This document shows, piece by piece, positions 1 to 14,700 of a stretch of DNA of 64,000 nucleotides. Under the pieces are notes generated by a model, which had not been told where the DNA came from, did not search any database, and was given only the letters and a program-made list of their open reading frames with translations. The DNA lies in the NCBI GenBank assembly GCA_038503075.1, contig JBCAML010000004.1:1261149-1325148 (forward strand), given 5' to 3'. Numbering within the stretch: the stretch's first letter is position 1; every line of letters begins with the position of its first letter. Position numbers and translations under genes: made by a program. Origin of the DNA: Gyromitra esculenta (Eukaryota > Ascomycota > Pezizomycetes > Pezizales > Discinaceae).

Positions 1-127
1 TGAAAAGTGTGCAGAAGTTGCGCATAAGCTAGTTGGTTTGGCTGCGCAGAAGGAAGAGCTTTCCGGAGGCGGAGGAGCTGGTGGCCGAACCGCGCCCCAC
101 CATCAGGAGATGATAAACGGTAGATAA
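1..127 (+). CDS. 3' end of a gene entering from the left (partial)
   Basis: Reading from base 2, an open frame of 41 codons ends at TAA (125-127). It begins EKCAEVAHKLVGLAAQKEEL, then has a Gly-rich stretch and ends in NGR. The mix of charged and aliphatic residues looks coded, and the frame is open to the window edge. An upstream exon or the main body of the gene must lie outside the window. No family is recognised. The opposite strand is also open here, but that frame reads as Ser/Leu-rich low complexity and was not chosen. Confidence is limited by the short length. Confidence 0.4.
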   Translation, partial: EKCAEVAHKLVGLAAQKEELSGGGGAGGRTAPHHQEMINGR

Positions 128-3100
128 CATTAGCTGCACCTTCAGCGAGGTAGCTAAGGGTTGTATTGGCGGGAAGTGTGGGAACTGCTGAGAGATCCTC
201 TTTGGCAGCAGCAGCTGTGGAGGGAGTTGTGTTTGTGATCGTTGCGAGTGGGGAGGCCATAGCTGATTATGGAAAGATACTAAGGAAATTGAGACAAAGT
301 AGTGTAGCGTGATGGGTAGCAGAATACGGCTGTGGCGAAGGTAAAATGGCTGTAGCAGGACACAGCAGCCGTCAGTAACAGAAGACCGTTCTTTCTCGCT
401 CTCTGGATACACGCGTGCCGTATGGTAGCTAGTTATAACTTCCTTGGATCAGGACAACAGATCAAACACGGGAGCACCTCCGTTGCTGGAAATCCCTGTG
501 CCGTTCACGCAATTCCATGAGGTTAGTGCGCGTCAGGCAACGGTCAAGACAAGAATGCTGCTAGTGCTATTTAGCGCCGGATGAGCTTGTTTTTCGTGAT
601 CACCAACCAATCCCCCCCTGGGATCCTAAGTTCCCGGTGATACTGTGCATTGCATCGGCATGCAGTCATCATAGACCCTGGTTTAGGTCGAAGAGAAAGC
701 CATTCTCTCGAGGTTACACAGCTTTGCAAAAGCTTGTGTCTTTTGGCAGGCACTCCTGGCTCGGTCATATCCAGAGTACATGTAAAGCTCATCGGTTGCC
801 CGGTGTTACACCATGATAAGGTACCAAATTGAATACAAAGATTCACCGATTGGAGGGTTAGATACACCCGGTTCGCAGAAATTTTCACCGTCGGGGTAGG
901 CTCCATCCCGTTGTTAATTGTGAGCCAAGCCTTCTGGAAAACCCTAGCCCTATGACTAAAACTTCACTTCTGAAGCCCCCTAGGAATCTGACCTACATAC
1001 CCTACTAGAGGGTTCCTATTCGAGAACACTACGCGTTACCTCGTTAGTAGAGTGCTCAATGAAAATTAGATGGAGTGAAAAAGAGATAGAGGGTATAGAA
1101 AAGTAGAAGACGAAATGAAGTGCGTGTGAGGTAATGTCTCACGCTAGATTTCGCAATAGGTGATATGATCTTGTGCCCTTTCCGAGCATATCGTGTGTAT
1201 AGATACCAAGCCTGATATCCCCCATAAATCGAGAAGATGGCCAGAACAAGCTGTGTGGTTGTAAAAAACTTGCTTATATACGCTTTCGCTCAGCCTCATG
1301 ATTCTGCAAAAACCATTGATAGCGTGCTCAGTTCTACCCACGAGTGTTAAAATCAGACCTTGAAAATTGAGACTTTATAACGTTAGCCATGTCAAAGTCA
1401 CCTTGGATTGGACATGAACGGAGCTGGTTATCATCGACCCCAACGTTTACACCAAATCGAACTATGTTTTCTTTTCCATTACCATCAGAAAGTTACAAAC
1501 CACAGCCGCATAGATACCCTTCCAAGACAGAAACCTGTTGAGCGCAGTCCTTTCTGTACTGCTGAAACTCCATGATTATAAGTTCACAAGTCATCAACCC
1601 AGAGATGAAACGGACTTAGGCTCTGTTGATAGCCGGCGGAACTAACGACTATTGCACATAGATTCTCGTATTCACGCAAGGCTCTCCTCTTTCTCCCTCC
1701 GCAAGGCTAGAGAGATGGGTTCAACAAATACTCTCTTAATGATATTAATGAAGCAAGAGTCATACGAGATTAACACTAGTGTCGTAAATATTTATAATTT
1801 ATAATACAAGCACTAGTACTCGTGTAGCGAGTATGGAAGACTCTCTAGGGGATTTTGGGTCACAGGTCTCAGAAGGATTAGTTAAATTCACGAATAAAAG
1901 ATACGTGCGTATTCCCTCAATAACATACATGTACTTAGCTAACTATAAATTCCCTAGATATGGAGAATATCAGCTCTTTCATCTCTCTAATCCCACCCTC
2001 TACTTTCACTAAAACCAAAGCGTGCTGTTTTCTACGAGAACCTAGTACATGCATATGGTAAATTGCTAGCTAACACTTTGGAGCTGTAATGAACGAGCCT
2101 ATGACCTTAAACCTCCATGGAGAATATTAGGATACACGATATCCCAAGCTAATTGAAGGCATGTTATACAGTATGGCAACTCACAGCTTCAGAAGGGAGT
2201 TGGCTAATTAGAGAAAGATACGGATACCCTCAGTGGGAATATTCAAGCAGAAATACGATGTATATATTCCGAAATCCGGCAGTGGCATCCATACATTCAG
2301 CCTCGAAAAAATTGTAAGAGAAAGCCATCAAAGTTAATACCCTGGACCATATAAAAAAAGAACGATTCTCCTCGCTCAAATCTCGACAGGCAGAGTCTCC
2401 TTGGGGTGAATTGAGTAGAAGCTAGGTATCTTTAGCCTACTACCAGTGCAAGGCAAATCATCTTACTAATCTTGGGCAGACAGTACAGTAAATTAAGAAA
2501 AGAATTTAAATACGACCATGATAAACTTTATGTCATATGTTCACGCAAATACCTATTCCCAATATCGTAGTACAAGCATTACAGAGCCACCCATATAGCC
2601 AGTCACAAAATATCACTCTGACGGATTAGAAAATTCAGTGTTACAGGATAAGGATCGAGAAGGGGGAAGACTTCATTGATTAACGAGGACTTAGCTGGAA
2701 GGCTCTAGGCTTAATATACTAGACTCCTGATAAATACTACTTCAGAGTTCCCCCCATACTCTACGCTCTGCACCCTTCAAGGACACGTTGTCAGTCGTCA
2801 GGGGGTACTCCAACATTCGGATCTGATTAGAGGATTATAATGGAGTCTTACCCTGCGAGGAATATAAGAAATATTTTCGCACCCGATAGGGTATAAGGTA
2901 CGTTACCTAATAAAGTAATTGGCTCAATCTATTCGGGAAACCAAAAAAGCGAGTGATATTGCGTGCTTAACAAGGCCGAATCCTCGTAACCAATTTCCGG
3001 AAATGGTTTATGGATCCTAAATGCAGTTAGTCACATCCATTTTTCTCCTTGGATATTACTTAAATAGCCTAGAACCTGGTTATCGCCACCCTATCCTCTG

Positions 3101-6100
3101 GCTTTATTTGTTTTAACGCTCCAAACTTTCCGATCCCTAGAGCTAGTTTAAGAACTAATAAAACAGAGCATATTTTAGAATAACGCCGATCGCGATCAAA
3201 TCTCACCCCAGAATACCTTCAAACCAAAGATGGCCTTCAAATCGCTACCTTCTGGATTAGTATATCCACAACAGTCGTCGCAGATATCTCGAACGAAATC
3301 TCGAAATAGCGTCAAAACCTCGTACCCCAGCTACTTCGATTCTTTGTAAACTGCAGATCCTATGACTCATCTCCAGTTATCTTACGGGTAGGGCAGACTC
3401 TTATTACTCCTCAGCATCTTATTCGCCCTTCAATACCTATGTCTTAGTCGGTGATCTGATAATACTAACTGCTGCAAAAACAAGATCGTCGATTTCACAG
3501 CAACACTGCTCACTTTTAAAACTTCAGAGACAATTTTGACCACAAGGTCGCCACAAAAAGGTGACCCAGCTACAGCTACCTCAAACTCCCTTCTCGAAAC
3601 AATCTGTTGACCCTTACCTCTAACGAAAAGGCGTACCGCGAAAGACTGAGTTTCTCTCGGTATGCGTGCTTGTAACGGGATATGCCACACACCATGAAAA
3701 GTTTCCCCGCCAGACCACCATCCTTGCTATGGGCAACAAGATTATGGTTCATGTACAATTCAAGATTCCATGCTTCGAAATACTACTGGTCTTCAAACGA
3801 AGACGCAAGCGAGACACGCATTGAATCACACGAAGTCAGATCGTGGTATATTATATATATTTTTAGGATCGCACTTCGGATGAACGGAGATCCCGGATTT
3901 CCGCCAACGCTCTCCTGTGACACCAACAGAGTTTCCAACCAGACCAGTGGAAAAGCGGAACGATCGCAAAACCTGGTAGGCTATTCAATGGGCTCTCTGT
4001 ACCAACCCAGTATTCATAATACTAGCTGGCCAGTAAGGTCCGTGGCCGGAGACGAACATCTTTGATGACCAAAAATACGCTTCTTGTGACTACCAATGCT
4101 CTGAAAAAGACAAGCATATCAGCTAACCATGCTGGCACCATCCGAGAATATGCAGCGAGTTCCCGAAAAGGCGACGCGCTCTAGCTTGTGTCGAGCATCT
4201 TTACATCCCGTAATTAGCCTTGGCGTAGCCTCGGGCCAGCCTTGACTGCCTTACTGCATGAGAGGGGTATTCAATTCGTCTTCAGTTTTACGAAATATAA
4301 TTGGATCACGACTGAATTCTTGTTAGCAATTGTATTGTCGCCAGCAGTCTAAAATTTGGGACCCAACCGAGGAAACAAGCGGGTTCAAGCTCCCACAACA
4401 ACGCCCCGAGCGATCGCCCTACTCCACAGCAAAACGGCCCCAACTTACAAGAAATATCGGGGAAAAATTATCGGGAAATTTCAAGCCTCCAGTAGAACTC
4501 CATTACCGGCGAGGTTTTCGAGAACCCTAAAGATTTTATCATTGGTAATACTAGAGACCTCAAAGATAGCTTCGCCTAACGAAACCATGCTATCTCTAAA
4601 GACTAACCTTATCAACACGACCGGCTAGAGAACAGGTTTTTTTCTTCAATCAGAATAATAGCTCAGACAAGAGGGGCTTCAATATGTTGATCAGCTAGAG
4701 AGGGAGAAATCGATATGTGAAATCTTCCCCTTAGGCGGAACTAGTTGCCTGAGCTCATAAATTTTGAACTATTCCGACTACTGGTAAGTTTGATAGCATT
4801 GACAGAGCCCCTCAGATTTACGTTCCAAGGGTTACTTTCCCCCACGGGAAGTCTGTGGCGCCAGATGCCAGAGAACCCAGTCCCTTTTCTTTGATGATTA
4901 TGCTTATTTTGCTACCATATTAGGTAAAAGATAGTCACTTTCTTTTTTCCCACTATTGTTGTATTTTCTTTCGCCTTTCCTTGCACCAGAAAGTAGGTTT
5001 GGGAGCTTTGGTAATGATTCAAATAACGATAAAGGAAATTATTGCTAGAATGCGATCAGATAAGATAAAAAAAGATCAATACTACAGACTAACCTAACTC
5101 AGCGTGGTTCGGAAAATGTTCTGGTTGGTTGTCTCAACGTCGCCCTTCCCGTTTTTAAATGCCGTGACTACCCATTCCCGAAAGCCCTCACTCGGTGCGA
5201 GCTCTCTCGCACGAATCGATAAAGCCATATCGCATTTGGGAGAAAAAGTATCCAGATTACCTACGTGTCAGACACACGCACGACTTGTGCCAATGTTATA
5301 GAGCGTCATTGATATCCCGATATCAATTTTCCCCGAACCGCAGATGGAGAACCGGTTAGTTGAGATCAACAACGAACACGTACACCGTTGAACTGGGGTA
5401 TCAATGAGAGAGAATGAAAAAACTGAGATGCAGGCTGCAGTGACGGGGTAATTATTCTTCATATTACTGTAATCCTAGGAAAAGCTTTTTTCAGCCCTCA
5501 GTGCCAGACCAGCTCTGGAGTCTAATTGGCTGTTGCAACAAGACCCCAATGGTTATGAATACGAACTCGGAATAGTGTCCTTTCTACCATTTCTGACTAG
5601 CCGCGTCTGACGCCAGCTTTGCAATGAGGCCCAAGAACGCTCTTGCGAACTTCTTTATGATTATGAACAGCATGAAGGGGGCTGGGCTGGAAATATTACT
5701 CGAATCCCGCGAAAGGCCTGTTGGAAATGTCTATCCTCAGCCCTGGGTCGAGATATGAATGCTTAAAGGCTCAATTACTAGAGGCGCTTAGCCCCTTCAG
5801 GGTGAGTGGGCCCGGGGCCAGGGATACAAACCGGCACAGCTATCTTGGAAAGCCAACTTTTTCACGACAAAAGGAAACAAACCAAGGAAACTGTGGGGAA
5901 GACATGTGTCTAACCCCAGCACCACAGTCGCGGGCGTCGGAAGCACAGATTAACGAACGCACACAACAAACACTTATGTGCGTTTTATGGGTCCCAGGGA
6001 ATGCCTCCATGGTGGTGGGGAAGAAATACGACTCACTCTTTTTTTTTTTCATCTCCAGAAATTTGTCAGACCGGCCAATGGGTGTTGGCAAGAGGTGAGA

Positions 6101-7640
6101 AATTGTCGGCAAGATCCGGCGAAATGACTCCAGAATCTCTAGGCGTAGTATTTGTTGGGCCAAGACTGAGTGGAAGTTCCCAGTTTCCCTCAAACGCGCC
6201 CTAGCGCCCTATCCAACGGTCATCAAGTCTGGAAGAAGCCATATTTTGGGTCCCAGTTCCACAGCCGCTATCGCTCTTTTTTGTCGCAGGTTCCCTAGTC
6301 CTGTGTTCCGGTGACTGTTGGACTGTTAGAAACCATTTCTTGCTTTAATGAAACCTGTGGCTTTACCTCATGCATAGGCCGTTAATTGGCTCGTCATCCC
6401 GTGATTTCCGTGCGTAAAAAGTCACGCCATATCACTCGAACTCAGTCAGGGGTTAAGATAACATTCAGCGTAAGCAAAGAAGAAAAAACCCTGGAAACGT
6501 AGAATATTCGCCTCACAGAGGAATTCAGCTGGGCACGCTGACCCGTTAGTTTCCAGAACTCGCACCAACGTGCGCAACTACGTACTCTTTCTGCGCCAAC
6601 CTTACAGACTATATGGCCATTTCTAAAGCGGATAATCCCGCCGTTCCCGTCTGTCCACCCCAAGCAAGTTGAAGAGCCCCTCCCCGCTAAGACCAAACGT
6701 GTGCCAAACGGTTTTAACGAGAACTCAAAAAGGTCAAAGTTACGTGATCGATGCGGCTCAGCAGGGGACCCAACACGACCCCCCAGGATGGTATGCCGTC
6801 CGTGACCATAGCGTTGCAAAAGCACATGCATAATTACGCGAGCCTGAAACCCCCAGCATGACTCGGAGCACATTTCCGCCTTGGACCCTTTTTTTTCTCT
6901 TTCTTCACGATAGACGAAGGTTGCTTTGATTTCAATTTATGAATTATCAGTCTCACATATATGTACCCACGAAACTAGCTGTATCGCGATCCCCCCTTCT
7001 CAATCTCGATCTGAGCGTTACAAATGGAAAACATCCTCCAAGAACAATAGGAAATATGAAAATGACGAAAAGAAAAGAAAAGAAAAGCCAGCTGGGGAGT
7101 AAAAATCAAACATAACAGATAACAATGATAAGAACAAAAGACGCCATAAAAAAATCAGATCGAAAAAGAAAGGGAAAACCGTTTATGTGCCAAAAACACC
7201 AAATTCCATAAAAACACCAAATTCCGACTTCGTACCGTCCAGATATATCCTTACGACTCGAAAAAATAATTGGTCGGTAAGGAGTTACTTTAAACTCACG
7301 AGTAAGATAAAATAAAATAAAAGAAATAACGAGAGAAAAGTAAAATCAAACACCACAGAGATGCAAAAAAAACCAGAATAAATGAAATAAATCTGAAATA
7401 ATAAACAAGAATGTAAATCAACAGCGAATACTCTTATCCTTAAGGTAAATATGTCTTTGTGTGGGTTTACCAAACAGCAACAGACTACATCAAATATATC
7501 GATGGCGAAGGAAACAAACAGCATATACTGGTTGGCTGGCGTACGTATGTTTGTAACGAAAATATATCAAACAGTCCTCCCAGAAAACCCTTCCTAAATA
7601 AAAAGAAATCACTCGTCAATACGACAATCTAGCCCTTCCT
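128..7640. other. Gene-poor stretch, no supported gene
   Basis: About 7.5 kb with only short open frames on both strands, none longer than about 143 codons and none showing a recognisable domain or exon chain. The base composition drifts between AT-rich and average. No long direct or inverted repeat was found by eye. It may hold decayed transposon sequence, but nothing in it supports a specific claim. Confidence 0.5.
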
Positions 7641-8717
7641 CTATTCCCTCCTCATACCCCTAAACCTTCCAACCCAAGCACCTTTAGTCGAAGCACCAAC
7701 ACCCTCCCCATTCACATCCTCCTCAACAGGCCACAGGTCAAACCGAAAGCTATCCCTCTGACCTGCAGGGATCAGCCGTCTACCCCACTGATCTTCGAAC
7801 CTGATTTCCCCATGCGGCCACATCTTCCGCGCAATGACCGGGTGGATGGCGGGCGGGTGTGGAGAAGCCGGAGGGGAAGGAAGTTGCGTGTTCTGATGCA
7901 TCTCACTATCAGACTCATCTTCCGAGTAATCCATGTATATCCCGCTATCTCTTGTTGGCTTATCACGAGCCATCAAGTCGATCTCTTCCCCGGCCCGACT
8001 CGGCGAGCGCACCCGCGGTGGCTCCTCGACGTGCGGTTGTCTGCCGATCAGGCTTGACGGCGGGATGCGCCATGACGGCGGGGATGAGGGTGGGTGGTAT
8101 GTGAAGTAGAATTCTTGAGGCGGTGAAAGATGATCAGAGTCGGTAGTTGTGATCGGGAGGTGCCTTGATGAGCTATTTGGCGATCGATTAGGTGATCTAT
8201 TGGGTGATCTATTGGGCGAACCTGCTCGACCTAAGCCAGAGTTTATAGCGGGGTCGTCTAAAATATCATTCTCGTAGTCGTTGGGGGGAGACCTCGTTCG
8301 CTGTTTTTTGTTTGAGGGGCGGAAACCGGCATCGTCTTCTCCATCATAATCATAATGGGAGAAGGAAGGTGTTGATGGGACAATCTCGACCTGCTCCAGA
8401 AATCTGACGAATTTCTTCAGCTTTCCATCGGTAGGAGTCGAGGAGTCCGAGGACCTCATTGCTGGCTTTGAGGGTGTTTTGGTCCCTGAGAAGACGGACA
8501 TAGCCATATTTAAAGGGGAGAATGAAGCGATCGACAAAATACCACCCATATCTTCGCCGTCAACGGGACTTTCCGGTGAAGAATCGATTCCAGCTGACAG
8601 ATAGCTACTGTCGTCGTCGTCGAGTAAGAGGAGAGGTACTGGATCCTCTTCTTCAATGTATTGAGGACTGATGGCGGGGGTTGGGGGCGATGAGGCCCGA
8701 TATGATAAACTTCCCAT
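7641..8717 (-). CDS. Ser/Pro-rich hypothetical protein, 358 aa
   Basis: A single open frame read on the minus strand from ATG at 8717-8715 to the stop at 7643-7641. The frame stays open upstream to 9347, but that part translates to hydrophobic and basic filler typical of a leader, whereas MGSLSYRASSPPTPAIS begins a consistent protein. Visible features are an acidic stretch near residues 20-35, a short motif KKFVRFLEQVEIVPSTPSF, a basic KKQRTRSPP segment that could be a nuclear signal, and a four-fold direct repeat of the tetrapeptide SPNR/SPNS. The C-terminal third contains a folded-looking block with HPVIARKMWPHGEIRFEDQ and FRFDLWPVEED. Most of the chain looks disordered. The family is not recognised and no function is proposed. 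No intron is required by the frame. Confidence 0.65.
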   Translation of the reverse strand: MGSLSYRASSPPTPAISPQYIEEEDPVPLLLLDDDDSSYLSAGIDSSPESPVDGEDMGGILSIASFSPLNMAMSVFSGTKTPSKPAMRSSDSSTPTDGKLKKFVRFLEQVEIVPSTPSFSHYDYDGEDDAGFRPSNKKQRTRSPPNDYENDILDDPAINSGLGRAGSPNRSPNRSPNRSPNSSSRHLPITTTDSDHLSPPQEFYFTYHPPSSPPSWRIPPSSLIGRQPHVEEPPRVRSPSRAGEEIDLMARDKPTRDSGIYMDYSEDESDSEMHQNTQLPSPPASPHPPAIHPVIARKMWPHGEIRFEDQWGRRLIPAGQRDSFRFDLWPVEEDVNGEGVGASTKGAWVGRFRGMRRE

Positions 8718-11700
8718 AACGCTGCTTTTGATCCCTTTGACCAGACCTGTGATGCGGGGTATATATGTCTCCCGTGGTCTTTCGACTTTCCTTGATCGCA
8801 GTATGCGTGGGTCAAATGATCGAGTTTGGAATCGAATCTTCGATGACTTTATTCTCACAGGGCTTGCGACAGAAAATGAAAAACGAAACGAAACGAAAAC
8901 TATGGGGGGAATTTTGACAGTTATACGTGTCTGGTAGGAACAAGCTTCCTCCAGAAGAAATAAATAAATAAAATGTATATATATGAGATTCTGAGATGGG
9001 GAAGAAATTCCGAAAATATGTGGGGGAGATGCACAAACTCCGAGAGACCAGGAGTAAGGTGTGAGAGGGGTCAAAGGGGAAATTATAGGAAACGACGAGA
9101 TGAAGAAAACGACCGAAAGATTCAACCCTAGCAATCGCGTGTGTAGGGGGGGTTGAACAGGTTTATATACCTTCCCACCTACAGGCAGGTTATCGTATTT
9201 ATCTGTTCGTAGGGATGGGATGCTAGGTACCTTTCTGCGCCGCGACCTGGCTAACTGTGACTGAAGAAGAGACAGCAAAAAACAAATAAAATTGCACTTA
9301 AATAACGCGCCCCCATACAAGGTACCGGTTGACACACGCACAATCAAGGCTATGTATGGTGATCGATATCCTTCTGGCCTTTTCTGTGGCTTCCTCGCCC
9401 ACTCTTTTCGCTGCTGGACTATGACTGAGCGATAGGTGGTAGTGCAAAAACTAAAACCAAAACAATAAAAAAACGTGCCTACACCTTCTATAGGTACCAG
9501 CGTTCCTCTCTGTTGGATTGGAGAAACTGTTGTTTTGGATCATACATACCCTGGTCTATTACCGCTACGCCGGATCTCCAGGGTGCGATATGCGCGGCAG
9601 CCTGTTGCTCTGCGTTCCCGCTGAAACTCGATTCGTTCGCCTGTGCCAGAAGGTGTGAATATCGCCAACGATCTGCATATGCACGGCGGTCGGGAGGCTA
9701 ATCCAATTTATCCCATCATCACCATCACCATCACCATTATTATCAATAGGCCCTCCTTGGGGGAGGAATCTTCCATCTCGCCCTCTTCTATTCTGTTCTC
9801 CAGTCCATTGAAATTGTCTCTCCATGACTAATTCAGTGAATTCTGTTCACCTCTCCAGACTTCGTTTCGTCATTAACAATTGTGTGTGGACTCATCGCCG
9901 CAGCGATATAGAGGCGTGCGGAGCGTGCGTACGCAAAATCAGCAACGCGCGCCTTGCGCTGAGCCGGGGACAGCGAGGATCTGGGCATTAAAACATGAGA
10001 ATAACGATTAGGACAACTTCCTCAAGCGAACAAGTGCATCAGCCTCACAACACCTGAATAGAATAACCCTATCGCGAAATATAGGTGGCAGGAAATTACA
10101 TGTATTTTACAACATGGATGTAGAATACAGCTAGAATGTGGCCATGATCAGTGGCAGGAGCCGGTCAAGGAAATCCAGCTAGAGTAAGTTTGGCTGCTTT
10201 TCCTTACACATGCACCACAAAGGGGCCCTCCCTATCCTCTCGAGTCCCATCAATACTGTTCTACTACCCACACCACGGTTTTTCATCCCATCCAGTCGTC
10301 AGGCAGACCGAGAATCTGACTTCGGTCGGGAGCGGGGTGTGTCAGTGTACGGCGGGTGTGGGAGCGGATAATAAGACGTACGACGTCATAGCATATTTTA
10401 TGGATGAGAAATCCATCATAAACATTCTCAAAGGGATGTTGGCTGACTACAGAAGCTTGTCGGTTTTGGGACAGGTGGGATGGTGGATAGCTCGGATCGG
10501 AAAATCACGTACCACAAGCAGTCCATTGCACATCAATTCCTTCTCCCTGCCACAGTGATCCTTGATCGTATTCTCTAGAAGGTGTGCTAGGGAGACAGTC
10601 GAGTGACCGGATGAGAGATGGTGATAGTGGTATTGCTCTGGGTCAGTTGTGAGATGGGATGGATGGGATGGGATGGATAATGAAATGGGACAGGGTCAGT
10701 TGGGGGATGGCGAAGTGGGAGCAGAGGTCAGGTAGAGAGGCTCTTCCTGCATGATCAACTTGGCTGCATCTCTCCGTCCATCAGTCATGTGTTACACATC
10801 CAGGGTACTTGCTTCCACCGATGGATGCAGCCCTTTGGCGATTACACTGTTGATATTAAATGCTATGTATGTACTCCGCATTGCTCCGGGGTAGTTCATA
10901 TAGAGTAACGGAGGCTTCGATGAGATCTAGCTGTTTGTCTCCTTTCCCTCGAATGTGACTCTATGGAATTAATCGAGATTCAACGCTGCACTTCTTTGGA
11001 ATGTCTCCCGTTTGCACCATCAAGGCATGTGTATGTTTGCTCACGATATATATCTGCCAAGTTATTATTGCTCCATCTTTCGGAGGCGAGATACTCCACA
11101 ATCTGACATATCACAAACTCCCATGATCCCCCGCCACAGCCGAGCTCAATCAAGGATAACGACAGCTACACTTCCCCCAAACCACCAGATTCTCTCGCTT
11201 TCGCTGCGACGGTGTAAGTCTATTAATCCCGAGCATCTATTGGCGACGCTAAGGCAGAAAGAAGTCATACGCCTCTGATCCTGGCCTGTTCTCAATCGTC
11301 TGCTCACAACATTTGCCAATTCCCCCCCCGGACCCTAATAATAATCGTCTCCCTGGTCCGGAGTTCGCTAGACCCGCCCTGCATCATTCATCTCTTGACG
11401 TTGTCGTCGTACCAAGATCCTGCAGTTTTCATCCAAACTTTTCCGGAGCTGCACGTCAGCCCCACACAAGACTGTTTCGGCAGCATGCCGACAGGATGAA
11501 CTTCTACATCGGTCCATAGGTGGAATCATTTATTCATGGATCGATTGGATACGATACCCCATTGATCTGCTCAAAAGCCTAAATTTTCAGCTGTAGACTT
11601 TACAATACCTCCGGAGAATTTCACCATTCGGAGCAATAGACTCCTCTTTTTTTTTGGTCCCAAACACCAAACTTCGTTTTTGCCGGGAACATGTATCCCA

Positions 11701-14700
11701 AAAAGACTCTAACCAAATTACCCCCTTAAACTTATAGCCCGAAGCACTTTTTTTTATAACCCCGAAAAATCAAAAAATCAAGATTCTTTCACGGATAGCA
11801 TCGTGACCGGTGTGTGTCAAGGAACTCAGCTATTGCTCCCCGGCCTAGCTAAGCGGATTTAAAATGCTTCTAGCAAGCGCCCTGATCTTCAGGGCATCTT
11901 CGTGTGCGAAGAGCCCTAAACCTGATGATCCTGCTCATCGATACGAACCTCACATATACGCATCACCTATCGTGGGCATATTCATAATTTGGAATCACGT
12001 TTCAAACTATCGATATCAGCTGGCTATGGTGTCCGATTATCGCGGATTTATCTTCGATAAAAGATAAAAGGAAGTTTACGGAACCAGAATTCTGTTCTAG
12101 GGAATTTGGTTAGATCTCGAACGAGGCCCCTCGTATAGTTTATGCCTTCTCTGTTTTCGGTATGGTTGATGCGAACTGACTCGTCTGAACTATTCACGAT
12201 CGTGAATCCTCTAGCGATCGCCCCTCTCCCCCTATCATGCTTACGACGTACGTCGAATATGACAAAAGGTTTCTATCCAGTAAAAGAAGGCTCGACAAAA
12301 TAGTACTTTTTTTTTTTGAGTTATTCTCGAAGACTTCCACTTCTGATATGACGAAATTACCTCCTCTAGCTCGTGTGGGGTCCAAGCTGATTTGGGGGCT
12401 GCAAAAAACAAAGTCCCCCTTCCTGTTGGGGGTGGATCAGCCGAAGAGGTTGCGTTTTGTCTTGCGTGACGCCACCACTATCGCATCCCTTTTGGGGGCG
12501 TTCGCCCAATACCGATCAGTATTTGTTTTCCCCAAGCTCCCCCGCATTCGAATCTGTGGATTGACGAGCGAAGAAATCCGATCTTGTAGATAGGAATGTT
12601 TGGTTCGCCGGTTAGCTGCAGCTGTTTGGCTGTCTGGCTGGAGATTGCATTTTTCATAGCTTCACCGGGAGAAGTGGATAAATAGTGATCATGAATCGGT
12701 AAAACCCGAGAGAAATGAAGAGGACGTCGACTGTTTTAATAATTTTTCCTGTTTTGGATTTTTATTATTATTATTATTTTAACTGATGCACAGCCTTTCA
12801 GGAATGGGGATGGTCAGATTGATATCGAAAGATTCAGCATCCAAACAACTACCCAAAGCAGTAGCATGTGCGACAGCCCACACACCGGCGAAGCGGGGTA
12901 GGGAACAGTATAACACGAAGCTGGCTATGTTTAAGGGTATAAAAAAATAGCACCAGACACTATTTCATCTCAAAACTATACACAATCGCCTCTCGCTGGG
13001 CTGTGCTATCGCCTTCACAATGAATCACTCGTTCCTTAATCACAGAGCCGCGTAGGAACTTCGATGGCGAACAGTAGATCTTAACCTAGCCAAGAAACGG
13101 TTACAAAAAGAAAAGGTCTTGAATGATGGTGGGTAAGACACGTGTGATCCCCATGCAACTATTCTCCAAGCAAGATAACCTACATCTCCCTACATTTCTG
13201 CGTGATTGGCCGGAACCTTGCTCCCGGGCCCGAGCTATCCCATGTATACTATACTATACGACTGTGTAGATATTTAAGGGGGAAATAAAGGAGCCAATGA
13301 AATTGCGAATCAGTTCAAAATACTGACCCGGAAACCAATAGGGATGCAAGAACCCTAGTTAATATTTAAAAGACTATACAACTACTGGCCTAAAAATCTT
13401 GGTGAGCTTTTGATAAGACAAGCTTCAAGCGAAACTTGGAAAAAAGCCCATCTTCCCCGAAGCTCCTCCGGGAAACCAAAATCTGCTCTCCCCAGATTCT
13501 ACGCGAAGGGGCACAGCAGGCTATAGTAAGAGTAAGCTCTTCACCAGGGAAATTCCGCAGCTTCTGTCGTGAGTCTGGGGCACACAATTCTATTTTGTAC
13601 TCCCCTATAACGTACTTCATTGTGTAAGGGGGTCACTATCTTTGTGAACCGGTTCACAGGTATTTCAGAAGTCCATGACCGTGGCGTTTTTTTTACACGC
13701 CTTGTTTTCCCCAATAATCTGTGTTTCAATGTCTGTAGTCAGTTGGCCGGTCGACATGGATCAGCGCCCTGGCAATATATCACCCGAACCACCAAACACA
13801 AGCACTACGTACTGTAATAGAAGGCACTACTACAGAGTAGGCTCCCGGTACTATCTCCACTCACATGAGTATCATTCTCAGGGAGAGAGAAGAAACTACT
13901 CCCTCTTCGAGCAGGTAACGAAGTCACCGAGGCGCTGCAAGGTACGGGTTTAAATTCCGGGTACACAGTCTCGACCGAAATGATCACCGGAGGGGGAGGG
14001 GGCAGTGGGAAGCATACTAATGCAAAGCACTCGGTTGTTGATCGAAACTCCCTTAGCCCTGTAGGAGAGTCACTCGCTCTCCACGGTGATCTTAACCAAG
14101 GTTGCTGAAAAAATGAAATAAAAAAATAAAAAAGGAAGATAAAGAGATTACGGTATTTTATTTATTTATATTTTACTATTTTAGTATGCCTTGTGATACT
14201 CCGTAGCGAGGTTTTTCTTTCTCTCTCTCGCATGCAACGCGGGCATAGTCCTGAGACAGTGTTGTGTGCACCCATGCCGAGTTTACGAGTTTCACAGCAT
14301 CGTAAACGAAGGACACACACCGTGCATACATGTAAGCTATAGTACACGAAAGGGAGAACACGTTCGCAACTTTGGGAATTCTGGGGAACTGTGTGAAACT
14401 TCCGCCGTGGCGCTCCAACGCGCTCCCTACATCCCCCAAGTCTCAACGCGAAATTAAACTGTGCCTCAAGTGGCAAAAGGACACACAGCAAGCTGAGTCG
14501 ATATCGAAAAAAGGATTAAAAAACGTACGATATCAAGGGATAGGAGTAACAGGGATGTCTGTAGTGCACGACACCTAAAGACCAGCACAGTCTTAGCGCC
14601 TATTGGTGGCGTAGGTCGCTATCATCGCGGTTAGGGAGCGGTATCGCAGAAACGAGCCTCCACTAGCTATCGAGTTTCCCAGCGATGATCGTGCATACAC

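Noticed and set aside
29..412. 127-codon minus-strand frame at the left edge
   Set aside because: It is Ser/Leu/His low complexity and overlaps a more protein-like plus-strand end (2-127).
6442..6873. 143-codon minus-strand frame
   Set aside because: It is the longest frame in the first 7 kb, but it has no recognisable domain, no exon partner and a composition expected by chance.
8718..9347. 210-codon N-terminal extension of the hypothetical gene at 7641-8717
   Set aside because: The frame is open but the translation changes abruptly to hydrophobic and basic filler with no domain. MGSLSYRASS is a better start, so this was treated as leader.
13930..13960. GGGTTTAAATTCC, resembling a tRNA T loop
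   Set aside because: The GGTAC blocks beside it are direct, not inverted, so no stem forms.
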